64,000 nt of DNA, taken from the NCBI RefSeq assembly GCF_001507645.1, contig NZ_CP013909.1, forward strand, positions 558,001 through 622,000, given 5' to 3'. This document shows, in pieces, positions 44,901-52,883 of this stretch. The notes below the pieces were generated by a model. The model saw only the letters and a program-made list of their open reading frames with translations. It had not been told where the DNA came from and searched no databases. This stretch comes from Hymenobacter sedentarius (GTDB taxonomy: Bacteria > Bacteroidota > Bacteroidia > Cytophagales > Hymenobacteraceae). The stretch's first letter is position 1; each line of letters begins with the position of its first letter. A program made the translations under genes and the position numbers.

Positions 44901-45326
44901 AAGTACGTGAGCAACGTGTCGGAGCGCTTGCAGCTCTACGCCAAGCTAGACCGCGCGCAGAAGCCGGAGGAGCTGCAAAAGCTGCTCACCAGCATGACGG
45001 ACCGGTTTGGCCCGCTGCCGCCCGAAGTGGAGCAACTGGCCGACATCGTGCGGCTGCGCTGGCAGGCGTGCAAGGTGGGCTTTACCAAAATCACGCTCAA
45101 GCGCGACACCCTGAAAGGCTTTCTGCCCGCCGATGACGACCACAAAGCCTACTTCCAGGGCGAGCAGTTCGGCACCATCCTGAACTACGTGCAGACCCAC
45201 TCGCGCACGGCCAACCTCAAGGAGAAAAAGGAACAGCTGATTGTGACGTTTGAGGAAGTGCGCTCCATTCAGCAGGCCAAGCGTGTGCTGAGTGAATTGG
45301 GTAGCGAGGAGGCGGTGGCGGTATAA
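41913..45326 (+). CDS. mfd: Transcription-repair coupling factor Mfd
   Basis: 1137 residues from GTG 41913. Mfd pushes stalled RNA polymerase off DNA and recruits UvrA. Domains in order: UvrB-homology region (FPSSYKRPYQFDETENANV, VRGGIVDVFSY); the CarD-like RNA-polymerase-interacting domain (LQPGDYVTHQDYGIARFAGL); helicase core with Walker A GDVGFGKTEIA (about 596-604), DEEQ box IIDEEQKFG (about 695) and LSATPIPRTLHFSLMG; the second RecA lobe (TNIIESGLDIPNANTII, QMRGRVGRS); and the C-terminal TRCF domain. Length is typical. Confidence 0.98.
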   Translation: MQVADFLRLYRLSPELQTLASRLRAAAKPDPSSVRLHLRGLVGSQDAVVAAAVAHAQHPHVFVLHDKDEAAYFLSDLQHLLPEGPEALLFPSSYKRPYQFDETENANVLMRAEALNRLNTTRAATTGNSVFIVTYPEALTEKVINRQSLVKNTFNAKVGDKLDVNFLGELLGEYDFEKTDFVYEAGQYAVRGGIVDVFSYANELPFRLELFGDEIESIRTFNPETQLSVEPRPSISIIPNVQTKMLTETREAFFEFLPRTACIWMKDVRQTLDVVTELYEKAEANFQQMLSEAGGMQIVSKPSDLFESGKNFKKLLDEFAVVEFGKRFHFKNAETFQFSAKPQPSFNKEFERMVKNLKENQLRGFTTIITADTVRQADRLRTIFDELDNNVQFQHLLLALREGFIDEQLELAVYTDHQLFERYYRAQETRKFSKKKALTLRELKTLQPGDYVTHQDYGIARFAGLTQVEINGQIQEAIRLVYRDDDLLTVSIHSLHKIAKYSGAEGAPPTMSKLGSPEWENKKKSVKKKVKDIAADLIRLYAKRKTAPGFAFSPDGFMQAELESSFIYEDTPDQAKATEDVKQDMQQPHPMDRLVCGDVGFGKTEIAIRAAFKAVADGKQAAVLVPTTILAMQHYKTFRDRLATLPVTVEYINRFKSTKQIKETLQRVAEGKTDILIGTHRLTNKDIKFKDLGLLIIDEEQKFGVKTKDKLKELKVNVDTLTLSATPIPRTLHFSLMGARDLSVIATPPPNRQPVQTELHVFDEILIRDAVSRELKRGGQVFFVHNRVKDIEEMANTILRLVPDAKITYAHGQMDGEMLEKRMMKFVEGEYDVLVSTNIIESGLDIPNANTIIINRAHLAGLSDLHQMRGRVGRSNRKAYCYLLTPPVANLPADARKRLSTLEEFSDLGAGFNVAMRDLDIRGAGNLLGGEQSGFINDLGYETYHQILDEAVQELKETEFRDLFLGDSNQRLQQAAGAGRIQECNVETDQQVLIPEKYVSNVSERLQLYAKLDRAQKPEELQKLLTSMTDRFGPLPPEVEQLADIVRLRWQACKVGFTKITLKRDTLKGFLPADDDHKAYFQGEQFGTILNYVQTHSRTANLKEKKEQLIVTFEEVRSIQQAKRVLSELGSEEAVAV

Positions 45327-45415
45327 GCTGAAAAGTAGCTTTTTCTACCAACGCTGGGAGCTGGAATGCCGTAAGGTTCAGTAATCCTTTTCGCATTTCA
45401 ACCTCTATCCGTTTT

Positions 45416-45757
45416 ATGAAAAAGCTCCTTGTTCTAGCCCTTCTGGCTGCTAGTATTGCTACTGCTTCGGCCCAAACGCCGCAGTCCCGCGCCGGGTCCC
45501 ATTCGGCGGCCGACCGAGCCGGCAGCCGTACCTCAGCCAGCCCAGCGGCCAGCTCCACTACCGTAACCCCCAATTATTCGACGCCCACCGGGCAGCGGAG
45601 CGGCAAGAAAATCAACACCGCGCCGGCCACGGGCGCCACGCGCGCCTCGCGGTCCAGCTCCACCACCAAAGCCGCCCGGCAAGGCGGCGCCACGGGCAGC
45701 GGCAACAGCGAGACGACGTCGAAAAACAGCAAAGCCACGCCCGGCGTAAAGAAATAG
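45416..45757 (+). CDS. Small exported Ser/Thr/Ala-rich protein
   Basis: 113 residues. Clear signal peptide (KKLLVLALLAASIATASAQ), then a low-complexity disordered chain rich in Ser, Thr, Ala, Gly and Lys with no Cys or Trp. Basic repeats such as SGKK and SKNSK lie near the end (ATPGVKK). No domain recognised. It follows mfd by 89 bases and has its own terminator at 45777. Confidence 0.6.
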   Translation: MKKLLVLALLAASIATASAQTPQSRAGSHSAADRAGSRTSASPAASSTTVTPNYSTPTGQRSGKKINTAPATGATRASRSSSTTKAARQGGATGSGNSETTSKNSKATPGVKK

Positions 45758-45776
45758 CGCACTGCTGCGCTGCTTG

Positions 45777-45816
45777 GCCCGGTCTGCTGCTCGCGCAGCG
45801 GGCCGGGCTTATTTTT
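45777..45816 (+). terminator. Terminator after the small exported protein
   Basis: GCCCGG...CTGCTGC pairs with GCAGC...CCGGGC to 45808, followed by TTATTTTT. Confidence 0.8.
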
Positions 45817-45857
45817 GGCCGGCCCAACCGCGGGCCCCTTTCCCGAAGCCGCCGCGT

Positions 45858-46544
45858 ATGAAAGTCCTTGTTCTGGTGTTGCTGCTGCTTTCCGCGGCCG
45901 GGTCGGCCGCGGCCCAAACGCGATTCAACCCGGTGCTTAAACGCGAGTTGGACAGCCTTTACGCCGTCGACCAGAAGTGGCGCAGCCTGCTGTTTGACCG
46001 GCGCATCAGCCGCCGGCCCGACTCGCTGGCCGCGGCCCTGGGGGTGGCCAAGGAACGCCTGGGCCAGTACATCGGGCGGCGCATGCAGCAAACCGATTCG
46101 GCCAATATTATTCGCGTGCGGGCCATTCTCAAGCAGTACGGCTACCCCGGCAAGTCGCTGGTGGGCGAGCCCACCAACGAGGCCGCTTGGTACGTCCTCC
46201 AACATTCTGACGACATCAAGCACTACTTGCCCTTGGTGAAGAAAGCAGCCCAGCGCGGCGAGCTGCCCTTCCGGCTGTATGCCCAGATGCTCGACCGCCA
46301 GCTGATGCGCGAGGGCAAGGAGCAGCTGTACGGCACGCAGGCCATGGGCTATAGCCCCCTTAACCCCGCCACTGGCCAGCGCAAAAGCCAGCCGCCGTTT
46401 GTGTGGCCCATCAAGAATGCGGCCGGCGTGAATGCCCGCCGTCAGAAAGCCGGCTTCAGCACCACCGTGGAGCAGAATGCGGCCACGCTCGGCATTCCCT
46501 ACCGTGTACTCACGCTGAAAGACGTAGCCCGCATGCCCAAATAA
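45858..46544 (+). CDS. Exported DUF6624-like protein
   Basis: 228 residues from ATG 45858, where the signal peptide (VLVLLLLSAAGSAAAQ) begins. The body is helical, with VRAILKQYGYPGKSLVGEPTNEAAWYVLQHSD, LPLVKKAAQRGELPFRLYAQMLDR and KEQLYGTQ fragments. These match the pattern I associate with DUF6624, a Bacteroidota family of unknown function. The earlier in-frame start at 45774 lacks a signal peptide and overlaps the terminator, so it is rejected. elaA starts 8 bases after its stop, suggesting co-transcription. Confidence 0.75.
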   Translation: MKVLVLVLLLLSAAGSAAAQTRFNPVLKRELDSLYAVDQKWRSLLFDRRISRRPDSLAAALGVAKERLGQYIGRRMQQTDSANIIRVRAILKQYGYPGKSLVGEPTNEAAWYVLQHSDDIKHYLPLVKKAAQRGELPFRLYAQMLDRQLMREGKEQLYGTQAMGYSPLNPATGQRKSQPPFVWPIKNAAGVNARRQKAGFSTTVEQNAATLGIPYRVLTLKDVARMPK

Positions 46545-46552
46545 CAACTCCC

Positions 46553-47002
46553 ATGACCCTCAGCTGGACCATTAAACCCTACGACGAACTCACCCTCACC
46601 GAGCTTTACGAGCTGCTTCGGCTCCGCGTGGAAGTTTTTGTCGTAGAGCAAAACTGCCCGTTTCAGGACCTCGACCGGCAAGACGACCAAGCCTACCACC
46701 TGCTGGGCTACACCGAGGACAATGAGCTCGCGGCGTATGCGCGCCTCTTCGACGCGGGCCTGAGCTACGAGGAGGTGGCCATTGGGCGGGTAGCCGTGTC
46801 GCCGGCCCACCGCCGCCACGGGCTAGGCCAGGAACTTATGCGCCAAGCCATTGCCTACTGCGAAGTGCTGTACGGGCCGCAGCCCATCAAAATTGGCGCG
46901 CAGCAGTACCTCGAGCGCTTTTATCAGGCCTTCGGGTTTGTGCAGCACGGCGAGGGGTATCTGGAAGACGGCATTCCGCATATCCCCATGGTGCGGGCGT
47001 AA
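46553..47002 (+). CDS. elaA: ElaA-type GNAT acetyltransferase
   Basis: 149 residues from ATG 46553. It opens LTELYELLRLRVEVFVVEQNCPFQDLDRQD, the characteristic ElaA start, and continues AIGRVAVSPAHRRHGLGQELM (acetyl-CoA motif A), KIGAQQYLERFYQAFGFV and EDGIPHIPM. Likely an N-acyltransferase; the physiological substrate of ElaA proteins is unsettled. It is followed by the 43-bp palindrome at 47039 that probably ends transcription. Confidence 0.94.
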   Translation: MTLSWTIKPYDELTLTELYELLRLRVEVFVVEQNCPFQDLDRQDDQAYHLLGYTEDNELAAYARLFDAGLSYEEVAIGRVAVSPAHRRHGLGQELMRQAIAYCEVLYGPQPIKIGAQQYLERFYQAFGFVQHGEGYLEDGIPHIPMVRA

Positions 47003-47038
47003 AATATTTGGTCTACCTAAACCAGCGCAAAAATCAAT

Positions 47039-47146
47039 AAAAAGAACGTCATGCTGAGCGCAGTCGAAGCATCTCTACCGCGCAACTAATTGATTTTAGC
47101 ATTGCGGTAGAGATGCTTCGACTGCGCTCAGCATGACGTTCTTTTT
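47039..47146. repeat. REP-like element with 43-bp perfect inverted repeat
   Basis: Arms 47039-47081 and 47104-47146 are exact complements; the loop is 22 bases. The core is GTCATGCTGAGCGCAGTCG...GAAGCATCTCTACC. With A5 and T5 at its ends it can act as a bidirectional terminator between convergent elaA and the DsbA-family gene. Confidence 0.92.
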
Positions 47147-47174
47147 AAGCTTGACTCAGGTGTAAGCTAGTCGC

Positions 47175-47879
47175 TTAAATCTCGCAGCCGTCGGGCCCGC
47201 AGGCGGGGCCGTCGGCTACCATTATCGGAGCTGGTTTGGTGGGCTGGAATTCGTCCCACACTTTTTCCAGCACTTCGCTGAAAAGCTCGGTGGGCTGAGC
47301 ACCCGAGACGGCGTACTTGTCTTCGAACACGAAGAAGGGCACGCCGCGCACGTTGATTTGCTGGGCCTGGTACTCATCGTGCCGGACCTCTTCGGCATAG
47401 GTGCCATTGAGGAGGGCTGCGCGGGCTTCTTCGGCGTCGAGGCCGATTTCGGTGGCCAGCTTCACCAGCGTGTCAACGTCGTTCAGGTCCTGGCCCTGGA
47501 GGTAGTAGCCGGCCATCAGGCGCTCTTTGGCTTCGCCCTGCTTGCCGTGTTTGGCCGCCAGGTGGATGAGCTGGTGGCCCAGGAAAGTATTGGTGGGCAC
47601 GGCGTTATCGAAGTCGTACTTCAGCCCCACTTCCTTGGCCATGTCGGCCATATAGTCGCTCATTTCCTTGGCCTTCGCCACGGGAATGCCTTTCTTCTCG
47701 GCCAACGACTCGTACACGTTGCGGCCGGGGATAGGCCGGTAGTCGGGGGTGAGTTCGAAGCTGCGCCACACCACTTCTACGTTGTCGGCGTGCGGGAATT
47801 TTTCGAGGGCCTGCTCGAAGCGGCGCTTGCCGATGTAGCAGAAGGGACAAACGATGTCGGACCAGATTTCAACTTTCAT
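47175..47879 (-). CDS. DsbA-family (FrnE-like) oxidoreductase
   Basis: 234 residues from ATG 47879. It starts MKVEIWSDIVCPFCYIGKRRF, with the CPFC redox pair on a thioredoxin fold, then has a helical insertion, and ends with the cis-Pro loop INVRGVPFFVFEDKYAVSGAQ. No signal peptide, so it acts in the cytoplasm, like FrnE/HCCA-isomerase-type proteins. The last residues (PACGPDGCEI) add two more Cys that could form a second redox or metal site. The longer start at 47921 is rejected for lack of similarity. Confidence 0.93.
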   Translation of the reverse strand: MKVEIWSDIVCPFCYIGKRRFEQALEKFPHADNVEVVWRSFELTPDYRPIPGRNVYESLAEKKGIPVAKAKEMSDYMADMAKEVGLKYDFDNAVPTNTFLGHQLIHLAAKHGKQGEAKERLMAGYYLQGQDLNDVDTLVKLATEIGLDAEEARAALLNGTYAEEVRHDEYQAQQINVRGVPFFVFEDKYAVSGAQPTELFSEVLEKVWDEFQPTKPAPIMVADGPACGPDGCEI

Positions 47880-47980
47880 AGTAGGGTAACCAAGTGGATT
47901 GATGTAGGTACAACAATCCAAGCCCTGGAAAAAGTTTATTCGTTAGCCTGGCATCAGCCCAACCGGCTCAATCTCTGCAC

Positions 47981-48478
47981 CTACATCATCTCGGCTTTCA
48001 CATTCACGCGAAGCTTGGCAATCTCATTGAGAATTTCGTCGGTTTTCTTTTCCTCTTCCAGCGTCTGGCGCAGCAGTTCGGCGGCCTGGGTCATGCCCAT
48101 GTCTTCGGTCATGCGCACGGCCGTGCCGTAGCAGGCAATTTCGTAGTGCTCCATTTTTTGAGCGGCCGCCAGGAGCATGGCGTCCAGCACCTGGGGCGTG
48201 GATTCTTTGCGCATCAGCTTCTCAGCATCGGTGAGCAGGCCTTTCATGGCCGAACAGACCTCGCGGCTGGGCTTGACCTCCATCAGGTCCATGATTTGCT
48301 CCAGGCGGGCGACTTGCCGCCGGGTTTCGACGCCGTGCTTTTCGAAGGCCGCCTTCAGCCTGGGTTCGCTGGTGTTTTCCACGAGCGTGGCTAGGCCTTC
48401 GAGGCCCAGCTGCTCGGCGCTGTACATCATCTGAATGTCGTGCACGAGCAGGTCGCGCATGGTTCGCAATTGATTCAT
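47981..48478 (-). CDS. DUF892 (YciE/YciF-like) ferritin-like protein
   Basis: 165 residues from ATG 48478; 48490 is possible. A four-helix ferritin-like fold opens LRDLLVHDIQMMYSAEQLGLEGL and contains KAAFEKHGVETRRQVARLEQIM and AAQKMEHYEIACYGTAV, whose Glu/His residues match the diiron positions of YciF. These proteins are stress-related and of unsettled function. A 101-base gap separates it from the oxidoreductase gene on the same strand. Confidence 0.92.
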   Translation of the reverse strand: MNQLRTMRDLLVHDIQMMYSAEQLGLEGLATLVENTSEPRLKAAFEKHGVETRRQVARLEQIMDLMEVKPSREVCSAMKGLLTDAEKLMRKESTPQVLDAMLLAAAQKMEHYEIACYGTAVRMTEDMGMTQAAELLRQTLEEEKKTDEILNEIAKLRVNVKAEMM

Positions 48479-48883
48479 GGCATAGAGCATTAAGGGTGGG
48501 AAATGAAAAAGAGCTTCCGATTTGCGGCCGACCACCAAGGCAGCGCCCGTTCTATTTGGCCGGGCGGTTCGCCAGGGCTGAGGCGCCCACGGCGTCTGCT
48601 TCGTTGGGCTGCAAATCGCGAAAGCCGTCAATTTTTAATCGTGATAATTGCCTGTTAATTATGATGATGATTCATTTACCTACGACAGCTCAACTCACGG
48701 GTTGAAGGCTTTTTTCTTAGGCTTTGGGCGTCAGATTTATTTTCTGCCTGCCGTACAGCTTGGGGCCGGCCACGGCCGAGGCTGCCCGCGGGGCGCAACA
48801 TTCGGCCCGAAACGGCAGTTAGCTGCCCTGTCCGCTCCCCTTCCGGAGCGGCCAGCTTCCTTCACTCGACCTCACTTTCCCTC
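48479..48883. other. Divergent intergenic region without gene
   Basis: 405 bases between the DUF892 gene and the aldo/keto reductase. An AT-rich patch at about 48625-48700 contains repeated ATGATGATG and TTAATTA. It presumably holds both promoters. No RNA gene recognised. Confidence 0.4.
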
Positions 48884-49876
48884 ATGGAATATCAAGAATT
48901 GGGCACCTCCGGCGTCGCCGTTTCGCGCATCACGTTCGGCAGCTGGGCCGCCGGCGGCTGGATGTGGGGCGGCACCGAGCAAAACGACGCCGTGGGCGCC
49001 ATTCACGCCAGCTACGACCTGGGCGTAACCAGCATCGACACGGCGCCGGTCTACGGCATGGGCTTCAGCGAGCAAATCGTGGGCGAAGCCATCAAAAGCC
49101 TGCCGCGCGACAAGGTCCAAATCCTCACCAAATTCGGCATGCGCTGGGACTTGGCCAAGGGCGACTTCGCCATGAAAACCAAGGACAACAACGGCCACGA
49201 CCTCGACGTGTACAAGTACGCGGGTCGCGACAGCATCATCAAGGAGTGCGAAGACAGCCTGCGCCGCCTCGGCACCGACTACATCGACCTCTACCAGCAG
49301 CACTGGCCCGACGTGACCACTCCCATCGACGAAACGATGGAGGCCGTGATGCGCCTCATCGAGCAGGGCAAGGTGCGTGCCGCCGGCGTGAGCAACTACT
49401 CGGTGGCCCAGATGCAGGAAGCCGAGAAAACCCTGAACATCGCCTCCAACCAGGTGCCGTACAGCATGGTGCGCCGCGATATTGAGCAAGACTTGGTGCC
49501 CTTCTGCATGGAGCACAACAAGGCCATTCTGGTGTACAGCCCGCTGCAATTGGGCCTGCTCACCGGCAAGATGAAGCCCGGCCAGGAGTTCGGCGACGGC
49601 GACTTGCGCCGGGGACACCGCCTCTTCACCCCCGAAAGTGTGACCCGCGTAAACGCCATGCTCAACAAAATCCGGCCGCTGGCCGAAACCAAAAACGTCA
49701 CCCTGGGCCAGCTCGTGCTGCGCTGGACGCTGGCGCAGCCCGGCATCACGGTGGCGCTGGTGGGCGCCCGCAACCCCGAGCAGGCCGTGCAGAACGCCCG
49801 AGCCATTGACCTGCAATTGTCGTTTGAGGAGCTTGATTTTATTAATAAGCAACTGGCGGCGCTGCAGCCGGCTTAA
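48884..49876 (+). CDS. Aldo/keto reductase
   Basis: 330 residues. NAD(P)H-dependent reduction of aldehydes or ketones on a TIM barrel. The tetrad is present: Asp in TSIDTAPVYG, Tyr in the same segment, Lys in QILTKFGM and His in YQQHWPD. The cofactor-binding end has YSPLQLGLLTGK and TVALVGARNPEQ. It is most like the L-glyceraldehyde 3-phosphate/YghZ-type branch. Substrate unknown. The repeat element at 49875 begins at its stop codon. Confidence 0.94.
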   Translation: MEYQELGTSGVAVSRITFGSWAAGGWMWGGTEQNDAVGAIHASYDLGVTSIDTAPVYGMGFSEQIVGEAIKSLPRDKVQILTKFGMRWDLAKGDFAMKTKDNNGHDLDVYKYAGRDSIIKECEDSLRRLGTDYIDLYQQHWPDVTTPIDETMEAVMRLIEQGKVRAAGVSNYSVAQMQEAEKTLNIASNQVPYSMVRRDIEQDLVPFCMEHNKAILVYSPLQLGLLTGKMKPGQEFGDGDLRRGHRLFTPESVTRVNAMLNKIRPLAETKNVTLGQLVLRWTLAQPGITVALVGARNPEQAVQNARAIDLQLSFEELDFINKQLAALQPA

Positions 49877-49990
49877 CCCCACCCCCGGCCCTTCCTCGGC
49901 GGGGAGGGGTAAGTTCTGGATTAACTGTCGTCTGGCACCCCTCCCCACCGGATTCCGCGCATCAAGCGGCGAGGGCCGGGGGGTGGGGTT
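49875..49990. repeat. Palindromic 116-bp GC-rich element between AKR and proB
   Basis: The outer arm 49875-49892 (AACCCCACCCCCGGCCCT) is complementary to 49972-49990 apart from one extra base. The inner arm GGGGAGGGGT (49901-49910) pairs with ACCCCTCCCC (49938-49947). Its right end abuts the proB -7 box. Confidence 0.8.
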
Positions 49991-49998
49991 TATCTTTG
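49991..49998 (+). promoter_or_regulatory. -7 box TATCTTTG of proB, leaderless
   Basis: Exact TAnnTTTG match ending 4 bases before ATG 50003, immediately right of the palindromic element. The -33 region would lie inside that element and shows no TTTG. Confidence 0.55.
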
Positions 49999-50002
49999 GG
50001 CC

Positions 50003-51094
50003 ATGCCCCTCGCCTACCGCCGCCTCGTCGTCAAAATCGGTTCCAACGTCCTGACCCAAGACAATGGCCTGCCTGACCTGGCCCGCATGGAGCAGCTGGT
50101 GGCCCAGGTGGCCGGGCTGAAGGCGCAGGGGATGGAGGTTATCATGGTATCGTCGGGGGCGGTGGCGGCCGGGCGCAGCCTGATTACGCTGCCTGCCAAG
50201 ACTGATGCCGTGCGCGGGCGCCAGCTGCTGGCTGCCGTGGGCCAGGTAAAGTTGCTGAGCACCTACGCCGAGCTGTTTGGCCGCCACGGCTTGCTGTGCG
50301 CCCAGGTGCTGGTAACCAAGGAGGACTTCCGCGACCGGCAGCATTATCTGAACATGCGCAACTGCTTCCAGGAGCTGCTGCAGCGCGAGGTCATCCCAAT
50401 TGTGAACGAGAACGACGTGATCGCCGTGACGGAGCTGATGTTTACCGACAACGACGAGCTGGCCGGGCTGATTGCCGCGCAACTCGACGCCGACGCCCTA
50501 GTAATCCTAACCAATGTGGACGGGATTTTCGACGGCGACCCGCGCTTGCCCACGTCCCAGCTCCTGCGCGAGATTGCGCCCACGGCCACCGGCTTTGCCA
50601 ATTTCGTGACGGCCCAACGCTCGCAGTTTGGGCGCGGCGGCATGCTCACCAAGTGCCACATGGCGCACAAGGTGGCCAAATTGGGCATCAGCGTGCACAT
50701 TGCCAACGGCAAAACGGCCGACATCCTGCCCGCCGTGCTGGCCGAGACAGCGGCGCACACCTGGTTCCGGCCCAGCAAGACCGCCTCGGGCAAGAAGAAG
50801 TGGCTAGCCAACTCCCAGGACTCGGCCAAGGCCGCCGTGCGCGTAAATGCCGGGGCGGTGGCGGCCCTCACCGCCGCGGGCAAGGCCAGCAGCCTGCTAC
50901 CGGTGGGCGTGCTGGCCATCGAAGGCGCCTTTCGCAAGGGCGACATCATCCGCCTCACCGACGAAAAGGGCCACCTGCTGGGCCTGGGCATTGCCGAATA
51001 CGGCTCCGACAAAGCGCTGGAGCGCCTGGGCCAGCAGCACCAGCGCCCGCTGGTGCACTACGACTATTTGTTTCTCACCCCTAACCTTGCCTGA
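50003..51094 (+). CDS. proB: Glutamate 5-kinase ProB
   Basis: 363 residues. First step of proline synthesis: ATP-dependent phosphorylation of glutamate. The amino-acid-kinase domain has RLVVKIGSNVLT at the start, VSSGAVAAGR, VNENDVIAVTEL, TDNDELAGLIA, LTNVDGIFDGDPR and GRGGMLTKCHMAHK. The C-terminal PUA domain (about 270-355) includes RVNAGAVAAL and KGDIIRLTDEKG. proA starts 2 bases after its stop, so the pair is an operon. Feedback inhibition by proline is usual for the family. Confidence 0.98.
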   Translation: MPLAYRRLVVKIGSNVLTQDNGLPDLARMEQLVAQVAGLKAQGMEVIMVSSGAVAAGRSLITLPAKTDAVRGRQLLAAVGQVKLLSTYAELFGRHGLLCAQVLVTKEDFRDRQHYLNMRNCFQELLQREVIPIVNENDVIAVTELMFTDNDELAGLIAAQLDADALVILTNVDGIFDGDPRLPTSQLLREIAPTATGFANFVTAQRSQFGRGGMLTKCHMAHKVAKLGISVHIANGKTADILPAVLAETAAHTWFRPSKTASGKKKWLANSQDSAKAAVRVNAGAVAALTAAGKASSLLPVGVLAIEGAFRKGDIIRLTDEKGHLLGLGIAEYGSDKALERLGQQHQRPLVHYDYLFLTPNLA

Positions 51095-51096
51095 CC

Positions 51097-52347
51097 GTGG
51101 AGCTGCGCCCAATCTTTGAAGCCACCCGCCAGGCCAGCCATGCGCTGGCGGCCTTCGCGCCGGCTGCTACTGATGCCCTACTGCGCGACCTGGCCGACGC
51201 CACCGAAGCCCAAACGCCGTTTCTGCTGGCCGAAAACGCCCGGGACCTGGCCCAGATGCCTGCCACTGACCCGCGCCACGACCGCCTGCGCCTCACCGCC
51301 GAGCGCCTGCGCGGCATGGCCGACGACCTGCGCAACGTGGCCGGCCTGCCCACGCCGCTGGGCCAGGTTATCTCCGAAACCGACCGGCCCAACGGCCTGC
51401 ACCTGACCAAGGTGCGCGTGCCGCTCGGCGTGGTCGGCATCATCTACGAAGCCCGGCCCAACGTAACCTTCGATAGCCTGGCGCTGTGCCTGAAAACCGG
51501 CAACGCCTGCCTGCTAAAGGGCGGCTCAGACGCGGCCTTTTCTAATGCGGCTCTGCTGGAAGTGGCCCGGCCCGTGCTAAAGCGCCACGGCCTGCCTGCC
51601 GCCGTGGCCACGCTCCTGCCGCTCGACCGCTCCGCCACGGCCGCCCTGCTCGCGGCCGTGGGCTACGTTGATGTGCTGATTCCGCGCGGCAGCCAGCAGC
51701 TCATCAACTACGTGCGGGAAAATGCGCGCGTGCCCGTGATTGAAACCGGGGCGGGCATCGTGCACACTTACTTCGACGAAACCGGCGACTTAAATAAGGG
51801 CCAGGCCATCATCCACAACGCCAAAACCCGTCGCGTAAGCGTGTGCAACTCGCTCGACTGCTTGCTCCTGCACGCCAGCCGGCTCGCGGATTTGCCCGAG
51901 CTGCTCGCCCCGCTGGCCGCAGCCGGGGTGGAGCTGTTTGCCGATGCGCCGGCCCTCGCCTCGCTGGCGGCCCACTACCCGGCTGCCCTGCTCAGCCTTG
52001 CTTCGGAAGAGCATTACGGTACGGAATTCTTGTCGCTGAAAATGGCCGTAAAGACCGTGGGCTCGCTCGATGAGGCCATGGACCACATTGCCCAACACGG
52101 CTCGCGCCACAGCGAAGCCATTGTGTCGAAAGATGCGGCGCACATCGACACGTTCCTGCGCACCGTGGATGCCGCCGCCGTGTATGCCAACGCCTCCACC
52201 GCCTTCACCGACGGTGCCCAGTTTGGGCTGGGGGCCGAAATCGGCATTAGCACCCAAAAGCTGCACGCCCGCGGCCCCATGGGGCTGCAGGAGCTAACCA
52301 GCTACAAGTGGCTGGTGCGCGGCGATGGCCACATCAGAACCTCCTAA
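51097..52347 (+). CDS. proA: Gamma-glutamyl phosphate reductase ProA
   Basis: 416 residues from GTG 51097. Reduces gamma-glutamyl phosphate with NADPH to the semialdehyde, the second step of proline synthesis. Signatures are VPLGVVGIIYEARPNVTFD, CLLKGGSDAAFSN, PVIETGAGIVHTYFD, the catalytic Cys near residue 250 (SVCNSLDCLLL) and ASTAFTDGAQFGLGAEIGISTQK near the end. It is the second gene of proBA; the next ORF starts 2 bases after its stop. No proC is in the window. Confidence 0.98.
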   Translation: MELRPIFEATRQASHALAAFAPAATDALLRDLADATEAQTPFLLAENARDLAQMPATDPRHDRLRLTAERLRGMADDLRNVAGLPTPLGQVISETDRPNGLHLTKVRVPLGVVGIIYEARPNVTFDSLALCLKTGNACLLKGGSDAAFSNAALLEVARPVLKRHGLPAAVATLLPLDRSATAALLAAVGYVDVLIPRGSQQLINYVRENARVPVIETGAGIVHTYFDETGDLNKGQAIIHNAKTRRVSVCNSLDCLLLHASRLADLPELLAPLAAAGVELFADAPALASLAAHYPAALLSLASEEHYGTEFLSLKMAVKTVGSLDEAMDHIAQHGSRHSEAIVSKDAAHIDTFLRTVDAAAVYANASTAFTDGAQFGLGAEIGISTQKLHARGPMGLQELTSYKWLVRGDGHIRTS

Positions 52348-52349
52348 GC

Positions 52350-52835
52350 ATGAGTACTTCCATTACTTTCCGGGCTACGCTGGAGCCGGGCGGCCCCAGC
52401 TTCATGCCCACGCAAACCATCGTGGTGCCGGCCGAGGTACTGGAGAAGCTGGGCGGCAAGGCAGCCAAGCGGGTGATTTGCACCGTGCGCGGGCAGGCGC
52501 TGCGGCTGGGCCTATTGCCGTTGGAAGGCGGCGGGCGCTACCTCATGCTGAATAAGGACGTGTGCCGCGTCGTGGGCATAGCATTGGGCCAGGAATTGGT
52601 GGTTGCCATTGAGCCGGACCCGAACCCCGACCACGTGGACCTGCCCGACGAGTTGGCCGAAGCCCTCGCCGCCTGGCCCGAGGCCGAAACGGCCTTCAAT
52701 AACTATAGCGGCTCGCACCGCCGCGCCATGGTCCGGCTGGTAGACGAGGCCAAGCAACGCGAGACCCGCGTGCGCCGCGCCGTGCAATTGGTCGAGCGTC
52801 TGGGCCGGGGGCTGCACCCGTTTCGAGGAGATTGA
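52350..52835 (+). CDS. YdeI/OmpD-associated (DUF1905) family protein
   Basis: 161 residues from ATG 52350. The N-terminal DUF1905-like beta domain (about 1-90) has FRATLEPGG, IVVPAEVLEKLGG, VICTVRG and LMLNKDVCRVVGIALGQELVV. The C-terminal OmdA-type helical segment has LPDELAEALAAWPEAETAFNNYSGSHRRAMVRLVDEAKQ fragments. The family is tied to stress or bacteriocin protection in enterobacteria, but its biochemical role is unknown. It is tightly linked to proA and probably co-transcribed. Confidence 0.85.
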   Translation: MSTSITFRATLEPGGPSFMPTQTIVVPAEVLEKLGGKAAKRVICTVRGQALRLGLLPLEGGGRYLMLNKDVCRVVGIALGQELVVAIEPDPNPDHVDLPDELAEALAAWPEAETAFNNYSGSHRRAMVRLVDEAKQRETRVRRAVQLVERLGRGLHPFRGD

Positions 52836-52883
52836 GTAGACTAGTTAAAAATCATTCTGTAAAAAAGCCCGTCATGCTGAGCT

